The notes under the pieces are model-generated. The model worked only from the letters and a program-made list of their open reading frames with translations. It did not search any database and had not been told where the DNA came from. Source: Erysipelotrichaceae bacterium (GTDB lineage Bacteria; Bacillota_I; Bacilli_A; Erysipelotrichales; Erysipelotrichaceae). From it: a stretch of 64,000 bases of DNA. Below, in pieces: positions 44,820 through 53,890 of the stretch; position 1 is the stretch's first letter, and each line of letters begins with the position of its first letter. The position numbers and the translations under genes are program-made. The stretch is from contig DXZE01000001.1 of the NCBI GenBank assembly GCA_019415435.1, forward strand, positions 1 to 64,000, read 5' to 3'.

Positions 44820-46040
44820 TTATTCTACCATACAAGACTGATTTTTGCGCAGGGATACCATATAAAAGCCATCATAGATACCATCAAGAGGGAAGATTGT
44901 CTTTTCATTTAATAATTCATATTCCGGATGTTTCTTCAGAAAAGCAGCAGTCTGTTTTTCATTTTCCTTTGTATTTAGTGTACATGTACTGTATACAAGA
45001 ATGCCATTTACCTTCAGATATTCGGAAGCATTCTCTAATATTTCTTTCTGGGTTTTCACCAGCTCATCTATATTTTCTGGTTTTAGATGCCATCTGATCT
45101 CAGGCTTATGGGATAAATCTCCTAAGCCTGAACAAGGTACATCACAAAGAATACGCTCAAAGCTTTCTCTTTCAAATGCATGAGCTTTTAATGCATCCTG
45201 TACCTTTGTATGAACAACAGATACATGAGTTCTTTCCATTAATTCATCTATTAACCTGACTCTTTGTTCATAGAGATCACAGGCTGTGATATCCCCTTCA
45301 TTATGCATATACATAGCCATTAACTGTGTCTTTGTACCAGGAGCTGCACATACATCCAGAACCTTCATGCCAGGCTGTACCTCTAATGTATTTACGATTT
45401 CTACACTGCCGGGATTCTGGATCAGGATACTTCCATCCTGAAACAGACTGGTCCGCTGAAGAGGTTTATCTGAAGTAAAAGAAAGATCATTGATAAAATG
45501 AATGCCATCCAGCTTTTCTATCTCTTCTTTACTGCTGATTAATGTATTCACCCTGCCCATTGCTTCGGGACGTATCTGATCATTCTTTAAGATTTCCAAT
45601 GTTTTATCCTTACCATATTGAGCGTTCCACATACGGATCATCCAGGCAGGATGAGAATACTGTATGGAAGGATCATCGGATTCCTGAAGACCATTCTTTA
45701 CTACTTTATGCAGCATGGCATTTACAAAACCCTTCTCCTGCTTTTTGGCAAGTGATACGATTTCATTTACAACTGCATACGAAGGAGAATTCATGAAGAA
45801 CATCTCATAACATGCCATATCCAGCAATAAAGCTGTACCTGTTTTTACATGAGATGAATAGCTTCTCCACTGGTATTCTAATAAGGCATAATTACGAATT
45901 GTGCCATAGACACATTCGGTTATAAAACCTCTTTTTTCAACCGGAATATCTTTCATATTACGCATGATTAAAGAGGCATAGCCATGTTCTTCAAATACTC
46001 TTTTCAAAATTTCCCAGACTGTTTTTCTTTCATTAATCAT
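44820..46040 (-). CDS. rsmB: 16S rRNA (cytosine-967-C5)-methyltransferase
   Basis: Makes m5C967 in 16S rRNA. It has 406 residues. The N-terminal NusB-like RNA-binding domain covers about 1-135. The methyltransferase core shows VLDVCAAPGTKT, the cysteine in VPCSGLG, and the catalytic Cys in VYSTCTLN. It overlaps priA by four bases. fmt, normally between priA and rsmB, has moved to 14-15 kb. Confidence 0.95.
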   Translation of the reverse strand: MINERKTVWEILKRVFEEHGYASLIMRNMKDIPVEKRGFITECVYGTIRNYALLEYQWRSYSSHVKTGTALLLDMACYEMFFMNSPSYAVVNEIVSLAKKQEKGFVNAMLHKVVKNGLQESDDPSIQYSHPAWMIRMWNAQYGKDKTLEILKNDQIRPEAMGRVNTLISSKEEIEKLDGIHFINDLSFTSDKPLQRTSLFQDGSILIQNPGSVEIVNTLEVQPGMKVLDVCAAPGTKTQLMAMYMHNEGDITACDLYEQRVRLIDELMERTHVSVVHTKVQDALKAHAFERESFERILCDVPCSGLGDLSHKPEIRWHLKPENIDELVKTQKEILENASEYLKVNGILVYSTCTLNTKENEKQTAAFLKKHPEYELLNEKTIFPLDGIYDGFYMVSLRKNQSCMVE

Positions 46041-48199
46041 TCCAATACCATCGGATTGACATCAATCCGTAATCCCTTTATATCCAAACTGGTTTCATCC
46101 AGAAATTTCTGTACTGTTTCTCTCATTTCATCTAAATCTTTTCCTTTTAAAAGAATACGGTCTCTTGCCTTATCCTGTATTTTTAAAAGGGTGATAATAC
46201 CGATTACCTTGAAATTACCATGCAGGCTGTTTTTGATTTCTATTGCAAGACGATCACATGCCTGCTGGTTAGAAGATACTGCTGTTAAGGCTATTAAATA
46301 TGTATATGGCGGATACTGACCCGCATGCCTGAACTGCATCTCATAGCGGAAGAAGCTTTCATAATCCTGCTTTTGCGCACAGCGTACGGCATAATGGTCC
46401 GGATCATTGACCTGATAGATCACCATACCGGGATCCTGGCTTCTACCTGATCTGCCAGCTGCCTGCATTAAAAGATCAAATGTTGTCTCTACCGAGCGGA
46501 AGTCATTTCTTGCAAGTCCTGCATCACCATTGATAACACCAACTAATGTAACATCCGGATAGTCCAGACCTTTTGCGATCATCTGAGTTCCAAGCAGGAT
46601 GTCCGCTTCATGTCTTTCAAAAGATGCCAATATTTTTTTATGGGCATCCTTGCGGGAAGTTGTATCCGCATCCATTCTGACTATGCGAGCATTTGGAAAG
46701 ACAGCCTGTACTTCTGCCTCTAGCCTTTCTGTTCCAAAGCCATAGGTAGTAAATCCTGTCGCAGAACCACAATATGGACAGATACGGGGTACTCTCATCT
46801 CATAGCCGCATGTATGACACTTTAATTTATGAATATCCTTATGCCAGCTCATGGCAATATCACAATGCGGACATTTCAATACTTCCCCACACTCACGACA
46901 GCGTAACTTTGTATGATATCCTCTTCTGTTTAATAAGAGGATAGCCTGTCTGTTACTGTTAAGACATTGCTGTAATGCCTGCTTTAATTCTTCAGAAAGA
47001 ATGGCATTACCACCCTTCTTCATATTTTCACGCATAGAGACTATATGTATTTCTGGTAACGTATTGTTAATTCTCTGGTTCATCTCTATCAGATGATAGA
47101 CATGCTTCAAGGCTCTTGCATAAGACTCCAGGGATGGTGTTGCAGAACCTAGTATAACCTTGCAATGATGATACTTGCCTCTCCATATGGCAATATCCCT
47201 TGCATGGTAGCAAGGCTGATTCTCCTGCTTGTAAGAGGCATCATGTTCTTCATCCATGACGATTAGGCCTAAAGAGGCAAATGGAAGAAAGACAGCTGAT
47301 CTGGTTCCGACAACGATTTCTGCCTTTCCTTCTTTTACTAACTTATACTGTTCATACTTCTCTTGTGCATTAAGACCAGAATGATATACGGCTAATTTTG
47401 AGCCAAAACGTTCTTTAACTCTTTTAATCATCTGCGGCGTCAGAGAGATTTCCGGAACAAGGATCAGTACCTGTTTATGTTTGGATAAGGCATCTTCTGC
47501 CAGGTGCAGATATACTTCTGTCTTACCAGAACCTGTCACACCCTTAATCAGATAAACTTCATCCTCTGTATTAGTAATTTCTTCATATGCCTTTTTCTGA
47601 CATGGTAGTAAAGGCAATGGCTTACTTACAGGAGTTTTGTTTAAGGAAGCAGCTTCTTTCTCTTTTTCAAAGGAAAGAAGAGCTCCTTTATCTAGTAAAA
47701 CAGCTGCCTGATTGGGATATTTCTTTCTTAAGTCAGAATATCTGACTTCTCCTTTTTCTTTTACATATAGATAAGCTTCCAGCTGTTTTGGGGTTAAGGA
47801 AACTTCTGTATCAGAAAGTTTTACCCACTTTTCATAAAGAATATGATTCTTGGAGGAAACAGGTTTTATCTTAGCCGGTAACATAGCCTGAAAACAGGAT
47901 ATAGCGGTACTGAGATATGCTTTCTGCATCCATAAAGCAAGGTCATGTAATTCTTCTGTGATTAAAGATTCTGTATCCAGTATCTCTGTTACATACTTCA
48001 AATGCATGTTCAGTCTTTTGGATATTTCCGCTTCTGTTTCATCTGAAGATGTACATGTCTCCACAAAACCAGTCAGTTCTCTTTTACCAAAAGGCACAAG
48101 GACACGGCAGCCTGGTTCTGCGGCTTCTTTGGAAAGATATGTAAATGTCTGATCCAGTCTTCTGACAGGATGTTCTATCCAGCAGGTAATAATAAACAT
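46037..48199 (-). CDS. priA: Primosomal protein N' (PriA helicase)
   Basis: 3'-5' helicase restarting stalled replication forks. It has 720 residues. The N-terminal DNA-binding part is followed by Walker A GVTGSGKTEV, the MDEEHD box, and the eight-Cys zinc module (CRECGEVLKCPHC, then CHTCGYEM and CPYCGS). Motif VI-type QAAGRSGR is near 600. It is the first gene of the priA-rsmB-rlmN-prpC-prkC series and divergent from proB. Confidence 0.97.
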   Translation of the reverse strand: MFIITCWIEHPVRRLDQTFTYLSKEAAEPGCRVLVPFGKRELTGFVETCTSSDETEAEISKRLNMHLKYVTEILDTESLITEELHDLALWMQKAYLSTAISCFQAMLPAKIKPVSSKNHILYEKWVKLSDTEVSLTPKQLEAYLYVKEKGEVRYSDLRKKYPNQAAVLLDKGALLSFEKEKEAASLNKTPVSKPLPLLPCQKKAYEEITNTEDEVYLIKGVTGSGKTEVYLHLAEDALSKHKQVLILVPEISLTPQMIKRVKERFGSKLAVYHSGLNAQEKYEQYKLVKEGKAEIVVGTRSAVFLPFASLGLIVMDEEHDASYKQENQPCYHARDIAIWRGKYHHCKVILGSATPSLESYARALKHVYHLIEMNQRINNTLPEIHIVSMRENMKKGGNAILSEELKQALQQCLNSNRQAILLLNRRGYHTKLRCRECGEVLKCPHCDIAMSWHKDIHKLKCHTCGYEMRVPRICPYCGSATGFTTYGFGTERLEAEVQAVFPNARIVRMDADTTSRKDAHKKILASFERHEADILLGTQMIAKGLDYPDVTLVGVINGDAGLARNDFRSVETTFDLLMQAAGRSGRSQDPGMVIYQVNDPDHYAVRCAQKQDYESFFRYEMQFRHAGQYPPYTYLIALTAVSSNQQACDRLAIEIKNSLHGNFKVIGIITLLKIQDKARDRILLKGKDLDEMRETVQKFLDETSLDIKGLRIDVNPMVLE

Positions 48200-48219
48200 A
48201 ATTCTATTGTACTATAGCC

Positions 48220-48247
48220 GTGAAAATATGACATAATCGTCTATAAT
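48220..48247 (+). promoter_or_regulatory. proBAC promoter
   Basis: -10 TATAAT (48242-48247) is perfect; the -35 is weak (GTGAAA, 48220-48225, 16-nt spacer). It lies in the short divergent gap to priA. No T-box is present. Confidence 0.5.
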
Positions 48248-48267
48248 TTAAAAAAGTGAGAAAACTT

Positions 48268-49059
48268 ATGAACAAGTGGAAAAGAATTGTAGTAAAAGTA
48301 GGTACTTCTACCCTTTGTTATAGCGGCGGAAGATTGAATCTCCGTCATATTGAAAAACTATGCAAGGTATTAAGTGATATCCAGAATTCAGGCAAGGAAG
48401 TACTGCTTGTATCTTCTGGGGCTATTGCAATGGGTGTAGGCAAGTTAGGTCTTGCCAAGAAACCTCCGGATATTGCTGGCAAGCAGGCATGTGCTGCCGT
48501 AGGACAGTGTGAATTAATGTATGTCTATGACAAACTGTTTTCTGAATATAATCACAATGTAGCGCAGATTCTCTTAACTGGTGAAGATCTCCAGAATGAA
48601 AAAAGAAGAGAAAACTTTGTCAATACATTACAGAAACTGATCCACTTGAGAACCATTCCGGTATTAAATGAAAATGATACGATGAGTACAACGGAAATCA
48701 CATCTATCGGTGATAATGATACCTTAGCTGCTATGGTTGCGGAAAATGCCGGTGCTGACCTGCTTGTTCTTTTCTCTGATATTGATGGTCTTTATACAAC
48801 TGATCCAAGGGTAAAGAAAAATGCCAGTCTGATTCCGGTTGTTCATGAAATTGATGAACATATACGCTCATTAGCTGGTGGTGCAGGAACAGATCAGGGA
48901 ACCGGTGGCATGGCTACCAAGGTTTATGCGGCTGATATCTGCTTAAAAAATAATATTGATATGATTATCACCAATGGAGATCATCCGGAATCTTTATATG
49001 ACATTCTGGATGGAAAGTCTGTTGGAACGATATTTACAAGAAAGGAGTCTGCAGTATGA
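48268..49059 (+). CDS. proB: Glutamate 5-kinase, PUA-less
   Basis: First enzyme of proline synthesis: phosphorylates glutamate with ATP. It has 263 residues from the chosen ATG. The amino-acid kinase motifs VVKVGTSTL, VSSGAIAMGV, NENDTMSTTEI, FSDIDGLYT and GTGGMATKV are present. The C-terminal PUA domain of long ProB (about 100 residues) is absent; some streptococcal enzymes are the same. Only GTGAG stands before the start, a modest SD. The next gene overlaps by ATGA. Confidence 0.96.
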   Translation: MNKWKRIVVKVGTSTLCYSGGRLNLRHIEKLCKVLSDIQNSGKEVLLVSSGAIAMGVGKLGLAKKPPDIAGKQACAAVGQCELMYVYDKLFSEYNHNVAQILLTGEDLQNEKRRENFVNTLQKLIHLRTIPVLNENDTMSTTEITSIGDNDTLAAMVAENAGADLLVLFSDIDGLYTTDPRVKKNASLIPVVHEIDEHIRSLAGGAGTDQGTGGMATKVYAADICLKNNIDMIITNGDHPESLYDILDGKSVGTIFTRKESAV

Positions 49060-50300
49060 CTTTAAAGGAAATGAGTATTTCCGCAAAGGAAGCTTTCAGA
49101 CAAGTCAGACAAACGGATAATTCTACCCGTACAAATGTACTGCTGGATTTTGCGGATAACCTTAAAAATGATATGGCAGATATTCTGGAAGCCAATCAGA
49201 AAGATGTACAGGATGCAGAAAAAGCAGGCATGAAAGCTTCCCTTCTGGATCGTCTGACTTTAAATGAATCAAGAATTAATGCGATGGCAGAAGGTGTGAA
49301 AGAAACTGCTTTATTAGAAGATCCCTTGCATGTTGTTTTAGAAGACAGAGTGATTAAAAGCGGTATTCATTTACAGAAGATTACAGTTCCTATTGGTGTA
49401 ATCGGAATTATCTTTGAATCGCGTCCGAATGTATCCGCTGACTGCAGTGCCTTATGTCTGAAATCAGGTAATGCATGTATATTAAAAGGTGGAAAAGAGT
49501 CATACCGTTCCTGCTTAGCCATCGTAAACTGCATGAAGAAGGCTTTAAGGAAATATCATTTAAATGAGAATGCCGTATTGTTAGCAGAGAAGCCTACGCA
49601 TGAAGAAACCAATGCCTTTATCAACGACGGAGACAGTCTGGATCTTTTAATACCACGTGGTGGAAAGAAACTGATTCAGTCGGTTGTACAGAATGCAAAA
49701 GTACCGGTTATTGAAACAGGAGCTGGTGTATGTCATGTCTATGTAGATGAATCCGCAGATTATGATATGGCAGTGAATATCGTGATCAATGCCAAGTGTC
49801 AGCGTCCTTCGGTATGCAATGCGATGGAAACATTGCTTGTGAATGAAAAGATATCGGATACCTTCTTACCGGTATTAGCAGAAAAGTTAAAAGAACATCA
49901 TGTTTCTGTCTATGGAGATGAAGCATCTGTAAAGATTGTGCCATGGTTTCAGAAAGCAGATGAAGAATCTTATTACACTGAATACAACGATCTGATTATG
50001 AATCTGAAGATTGTAAAAGATACAGAAGAAGCCGTGAATCATATTGAAAAGTATGGAACTCATCATAGTGATGCCATCATCTCTGAAACACCAGAACATG
50101 TAGATACATTCATGAATGGTGTAGACAGTGCCTGTGTCTATCACAACGCATCGACAAGATTCACCGATGGATTTGAATTCGGACTTGGTGCAGAGATCGG
50201 TATCAGTACCCAGAAATTACATGCAAGAGGTCCAATGGGATTACGGGAATTAACAACCTATACATATCATCTGGAAGGAAATGGAGAGATCAGAAAATGA
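49056..50300 (+). CDS. proA: Gamma-glutamyl phosphate reductase
   Basis: NADPH-dependent reduction of gamma-glutamyl phosphate to the semialdehyde. It has 414 residues. Aldehyde-dehydrogenase-like fold with GVIGIIFESRPNV, LKGGKES and the catalytic-Cys segment RPSVCNAMETLL. It overlaps proB and proC by ATGA at both ends, so the three proteins are probably made in fixed ratio. Confidence 0.97.
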   Translation: MTLKEMSISAKEAFRQVRQTDNSTRTNVLLDFADNLKNDMADILEANQKDVQDAEKAGMKASLLDRLTLNESRINAMAEGVKETALLEDPLHVVLEDRVIKSGIHLQKITVPIGVIGIIFESRPNVSADCSALCLKSGNACILKGGKESYRSCLAIVNCMKKALRKYHLNENAVLLAEKPTHEETNAFINDGDSLDLLIPRGGKKLIQSVVQNAKVPVIETGAGVCHVYVDESADYDMAVNIVINAKCQRPSVCNAMETLLVNEKISDTFLPVLAEKLKEHHVSVYGDEASVKIVPWFQKADEESYYTEYNDLIMNLKIVKDTEEAVNHIEKYGTHHSDAIISETPEHVDTFMNGVDSACVYHNASTRFTDGFEFGLGAEIGISTQKLHARGPMGLRELTTYTYHLEGNGEIRK

Positions 50301-51106
50301 AGTCAGACAGAAAGTATACATTAGGTATTATCGGCTTTGGCCATATGGGTGTCGCTATTGCAAGAGGTGCCGTCAATAAAGAATACCTGGAACGTTATCA
50401 GATTGCGGTATATGACAAGAGTGAACATGCCGCAAGAGACTGTAAGCTGGAAAGCTTTGATCAGATGTCTTCCGCTAAGGAATTAGCTGAGAATTCTCAT
50501 ATTGTATTGATTGCGGTTACCCCACAACAGGCTCCTAATGTTTTTAAGGAATTACAGGGAGCGGATATTGAAGTTGTCTTATCAATCGTGACCGGTATGT
50601 CTATTAAGCATCTTCAGGAAGAACTGCATGGTGCTCCTGTTATCAGGGCAATGCCGAATACCCCTTTACAGATCAATGAAGGCGCTACAGCATTATGCAT
50701 GTCAGATAACTGTCAGGCAGATGATTATGACTTTGTCTTCCAGTTGTTCCAGTCTATGGGTATTACAAGAACCATACCGGAAGATAAGATGGACGATATT
50801 GTGGCTGTACATGGTTCTACACCAGCTTATGTCTATTACCTTGTCTGGTGCATACTCAAAGATGCTGAAGCAAGAGGAGTCGATGAAGCAGATGCCAGAG
50901 CATTATTAGTACAGACAGTCATAGGTTCTGGTAAATTATTGCAGAAGAATGCGGATAAGCCTCTATCAGAATTCATTGATGAAGTATGTTCCAAGGGTGG
51001 TACTACCATTGAAGCCATACAGGAATTACAGAAACAGAATATGGAAAAGATCATCCATGATGCAGATGAGAAATGTATTGCAAGAGCCAAACAGATAGGT
51101 CAGTGA
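50297..51106 (+). CDS. proC: Pyrroline-5-carboxylate reductase
   Basis: Last step of proline synthesis (P5C to L-proline). It has 269 residues. The Rossmann motif GIIGFGHMGVAIA is at 9-21, RAMPNTPLQINEG in the middle, and the C-terminal signature SKGGTTIEAIQ near 235. The stop codon lies at the boundary of an IS200/IS605 element, so the operon's own terminator may have been displaced. Confidence 0.97.
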   Translation: MKSDRKYTLGIIGFGHMGVAIARGAVNKEYLERYQIAVYDKSEHAARDCKLESFDQMSSAKELAENSHIVLIAVTPQQAPNVFKELQGADIEVVLSIVTGMSIKHLQEELHGAPVIRAMPNTPLQINEGATALCMSDNCQADDYDFVFQLFQSMGITRTIPEDKMDDIVAVHGSTPAYVYYLVWCILKDAEARGVDEADARALLVQTVIGSGKLLQKNADKPLSEFIDEVCSKGGTTIEAIQELQKQNMEKIIHDADEKCIARAKQIGQ

Positions 51107-51245
51107 ACTGCTCCGACTTATAGAAGTCGGAGCTTCCTGCTTCAGCCACTACTGCGTTGGCTGCGATGTTACGCAGCGCAATGTCTTACACAATGTCCGC
51201 AGGCGTATGAGTTCGGGCTATTCCATCCCTACTGCAATCTTAGTT
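51107..51245 (-). ncRNA. Right-end / candidate omega-RNA of the IS200/IS605 element
   Basis: The 139 nt after the tnpB stop contain a perfect 9-bp hairpin (CTCCGACTT / AAGTCGGAG, tetraloop ATAG; 51111-51132) and GC-rich inner repeats (GCTGCG / CGCAGC). This is where IS605-family TnpB guide RNAs are encoded. The guide would extend into proC. Assignment rests on position and folding only. Confidence 0.45.
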
Positions 51246-52385
51246 TTAGGCTGCCCCGGCAAACAGCCGCAGGCCTTCATTCAGAATATTGATGGCTGCG
51301 TTCTGGTCACGGCTTATCGTGAGTCCGCAATCACATGTCATCTTGCGGATAGATAAATCCTTCATTTCAGGATGCAATGTACCGCAGCAATGACATATCT
51401 GTGATGATGGATACCATTTATCTACCTTGACAAGATACTTATTCCTATCGGATAGCTTATACGCAAGCATGTTAAGAAACATACCGTATCCGTTATCCAG
51501 AGTCGCCTTACCGTTACCGAACCCGCGATTCGCCATAGACTTCATGTTTAGAGATTCCACACATACAACATCATACTGATTGGCTATCTCAGTAGATATT
51601 TTATGCAGGTTATCCAGACGCTGATTTGATATGTGTCTATGAATTTTATTTATCTTGTGAAGCTGTTTCATATAGTTATTTGATTGTGGCTGATTCTTTT
51701 TGGAACCTTGCATACGGGACAGTTTGCGTTGTGCTTTGGCAAGCTTATCATGGCTTTCTCGATAATATTTGTGATTAGTACCAACATTACCGTTGCTATC
51801 CACATATAAGCCGTCAGATGCATAATCCAGTCCAATGGCGTTAGCTTTATCCGCTATATAAGTATTTTCCACTTTATCAAATTCAAAAAGTACAGAAATA
51901 TAATACTTGCCGTCAGAATCCTGCGATACAGTAGCAGACTTAATAATCCAACAGCTGTCAGGGATACGATGGATGACAGCTTTTACTTTGCCAATCTTAG
52001 GAAGCCTGATGTACTTATTGTCTATAATAGCAACTGTCCCTTTCTGATTGTTTGTTGTGTAAGACCTGCGGCTGTGCTTTGCAGACTTGAACTTGGGAAA
52101 TCCGTTTTTCTTTCTGCGATATTTGTCAAATGTGTTGTGAAATGCTGCCTGCAGGTTCATCTGCACGTTCGCAAGGGCAAGACTGTCTACCTCCCTGAGA
52201 TAAGGATATTCATCCTTATACCGGGCAGGCGTTACAGCAGGAAACTTGCCAGTTGCTTTATAGCCTTCAATCTTATCAGAAAGCATGAGATTATAGACCT
52301 TACGGCAGCAGCCAAAGGTCTGAGAGAACATGGCGTTTTGTTCATCTGTAGGATATACTCTGTACTTAATTGCTTTGTTTGCCAT
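51246..52385 (-). CDS. tnpB: TnpB RNA-guided nuclease
   Basis: A 379-residue TnpB, ancestor-type of Cas12. The HTH-like N-terminus (KYRVYPTDEQ) is followed by the RuvC motifs GLDYASDG (Asp), CVESLNMKSM (Glu) and SRDQNAAIN (Asp). The zinc ribbon CHCCG / CDCG is complete. The length and motifs indicate an active protein. SD GGGAG lies six bases before the ATG, inside the tnpA end. It is of a different subgroup from the split TnpB at 33-36 kb. Confidence 0.95.
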   Translation of the reverse strand: MANKAIKYRVYPTDEQNAMFSQTFGCCRKVYNLMLSDKIEGYKATGKFPAVTPARYKDEYPYLREVDSLALANVQMNLQAAFHNTFDKYRRKKNGFPKFKSAKHSRRSYTTNNQKGTVAIIDNKYIRLPKIGKVKAVIHRIPDSCWIIKSATVSQDSDGKYYISVLFEFDKVENTYIADKANAIGLDYASDGLYVDSNGNVGTNHKYYRESHDKLAKAQRKLSRMQGSKKNQPQSNNYMKQLHKINKIHRHISNQRLDNLHKISTEIANQYDVVCVESLNMKSMANRGFGNGKATLDNGYGMFLNMLAYKLSDRNKYLVKVDKWYPSSQICHCCGTLHPEMKDLSIRKMTCDCGLTISRDQNAAINILNEGLRLFAGAA

Positions 52386-52782
52386 CTTTCTCTCCCTGTG
52401 ACTTTATATACTGCTCAATAATATCTGCTGTAGCCCCGCCTGTGGTCAGCAGGCAGAAGCTCTGTGACCAGAACATCTCTTTCCATAAGGATTTGCGTAT
52501 CTCAGGAAATTCCTTCTTTATGATACGGCTGCTCGCTGATTTGTAGGCATTGATAAACTTGCTGATTTCGGTATTCGGCTGTCCTCTGAACAGAATGTGA
52601 ACATGGTCTATATCGTGATTCCATTCCTCCAGCGTAATGTTATATGCAGGGGCAATTTTTACAAACATCTCTTTCAGGCGGTTAGAGATAGTATCATCTA
52701 TCACCTTGTTACGATATTTTACACACATGATAAGGTGATAATGCAGCATAAATACCGAATGACTATTTGTGTCTAATTGCAT
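52366..52782 (-). CDS. tnpA: IS200-like Tyr transposase TnpA
   Basis: A 138-residue Y1 transposase. The HUH motif is HDIDHVHILFRG (about 58-69). The catalytic Tyr is in IEQYIKSQG near 128. It acts as a dimer on single-stranded element ends. The ATG at 52782 is preceded by AAAGG. It overlaps tnpB by 20 nt. Confidence 0.94.
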   Translation of the reverse strand: MQLDTNSHSVFMLHYHLIMCVKYRNKVIDDTISNRLKEMFVKIAPAYNITLEEWNHDIDHVHILFRGQPNTEISKFINAYKSASSRIIKKEFPEIRKSLWKEMFWSQSFCLLTTGGATADIIEQYIKSQGEKDGKQSN

Positions 52783-52885
52783 AGTGTTTATGGCCTTTCT
52801 AATAATTGCGACTGATTATATTTAGATTATAATACTGCAGGATATAAAAGTCAGCAAAACGCCGTGTTTATCGCAATTCATCTTG

Positions 52886-52901
52886 CCACCTATAGAGGTG
52901 G
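52886..52901. repeat. Left-end hairpin of the IS200/IS605 element
   Basis: CCACCT-ATAG-AGGTGG, a perfect 6-bp hairpin with the same ATAG loop sequence as the right-end hairpin. It lies about 100 nt before tnpA. This is the TnpA recognition hairpin type. Confidence 0.7.
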
Positions 52902-53023
52902 GGAATTTCTTGCTCACGGTTTGTTAAAACTTATCTGAAAATACTGATGATATATTCCTTGTCAGCCATATACAAAAAGATTCTACTGCGATAGAATCAG
53001 AAAACGAAACAGGAGATTTAGTT

Positions 53024-53875
53024 ATGAAACAGGTTGTTTCCTATATAGAGGAATTTATGATATTAAGCTTTGCGACATGTATTGTTGCGGCAGCTGTATT
53101 TTTCTTTCTTGTGCCAAGTCATGCATCCGTATCATCGATATCAGGATTAGCAATTGTCTTAACCAATGTATTTCCATTAACAGTATCCCAGTTAACAATG
53201 ATTATGGATGTCATACTGCTTATCGCAGCGTTTCTTTTCTGTGGTCATGACTTTGGCTATAAAACTGTATATACATCTATCCTGTTACCTTTATTAATAG
53301 GCCTATTTGAACATCTGTTTCCAAACTTTACTTCTTTAACTGGCAGTGATGTATTGGATGTAGTCTGTTACATATTTACTGTTTCTATCGGTTTATCCAT
53401 TCTCTTTAACCGTAATGCATCATCCGGCGGTCTGGATATAGTCGCAAGAATCATCAACAAATACATGCACATAGAATTAGGTACTGCTATGTCTTTGGCA
53501 GGTATGTGCGTAGCCCTGTCTTCTGCCTTCTTCTATGATTCAAGAACCGTTATATTGTCTTTACTTGGAACATATCTGAATGGTATTGTCCTGGATCACT
53601 TCATCTTTGGTGAAACAATCAAGAAAAGAGTATGTATTATATCAGAGAAACCGGAACCATTACGGAATTATATTGTTCATACATTGCACAGTGGTGCCAC
53701 GATCTATGAAGCCAAAGGTGCATGGGATGGTAAAAGAAAAGAAGAAATTATAACCATTGTAGACAGGAGTGAATACAGGAACCTTGCGGAATGGATCATT
53801 CAGAATGATCCGGATGCATTTGTGACAATCTATAATGTGGCAGATATGCGCTATAAGAAAAAGAAGAGTCTTTAA
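53024..53875 (+). CDS. YitT-family membrane protein
   Basis: A 283-residue protein with five to six membrane segments over residues 10-190 (YitT membrane domain; the SSGGLDIVARI motif near 140 is typical). A cytoplasmic DUF2179 domain follows (KKRVCIISEKPE onward; VDRSEYRNLAEWI). The transport or sensory role of the family is not established. AGGAGA is the SD. The 110-nt leader holds a GATTCTA / TAGAATC repeat (52979-52998) of unknown meaning. It is convergent with the diguanylate cyclase gene. Confidence 0.85.
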   Translation: MKQVVSYIEEFMILSFATCIVAAAVFFFLVPSHASVSSISGLAIVLTNVFPLTVSQLTMIMDVILLIAAFLFCGHDFGYKTVYTSILLPLLIGLFEHLFPNFTSLTGSDVLDVVCYIFTVSIGLSILFNRNASSGGLDIVARIINKYMHIELGTAMSLAGMCVALSSAFFYDSRTVILSLLGTYLNGIVLDHFIFGETIKKRVCIISEKPEPLRNYIVHTLHSGATIYEAKGAWDGKRKEEIITIVDRSEYRNLAEWIIQNDPDAFVTIYNVADMRYKKKKSL

Positions 53876-53890
53876 CGTTTATGACTCTTC
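53863..53890. terminator. Convergent terminator between YitT-like and GGDEF genes
   Basis: GAAGAGTC / GACTCTTC, a perfect 8-bp stem with a 12-nt loop covering both stop codons. T-runs are weak. Confidence 0.5.

Larger units (their letters stand above)
51104..52915 (-). mobile_element. IS200/IS605 element with intact tnpA and tnpB
   Basis: It carries overlapping tnpA (HUH-Tyr transposase) and tnpB genes on the minus strand. Sub-terminal hairpins lie at both ends (51111-51132 and 52886-52901), and there are no terminal inverted repeats, as expected for this single-strand peel-and-paste family. Both ORFs look intact. Ends are given to within about 10 bp. It inserted at the proC 3' end. Confidence 0.88.
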
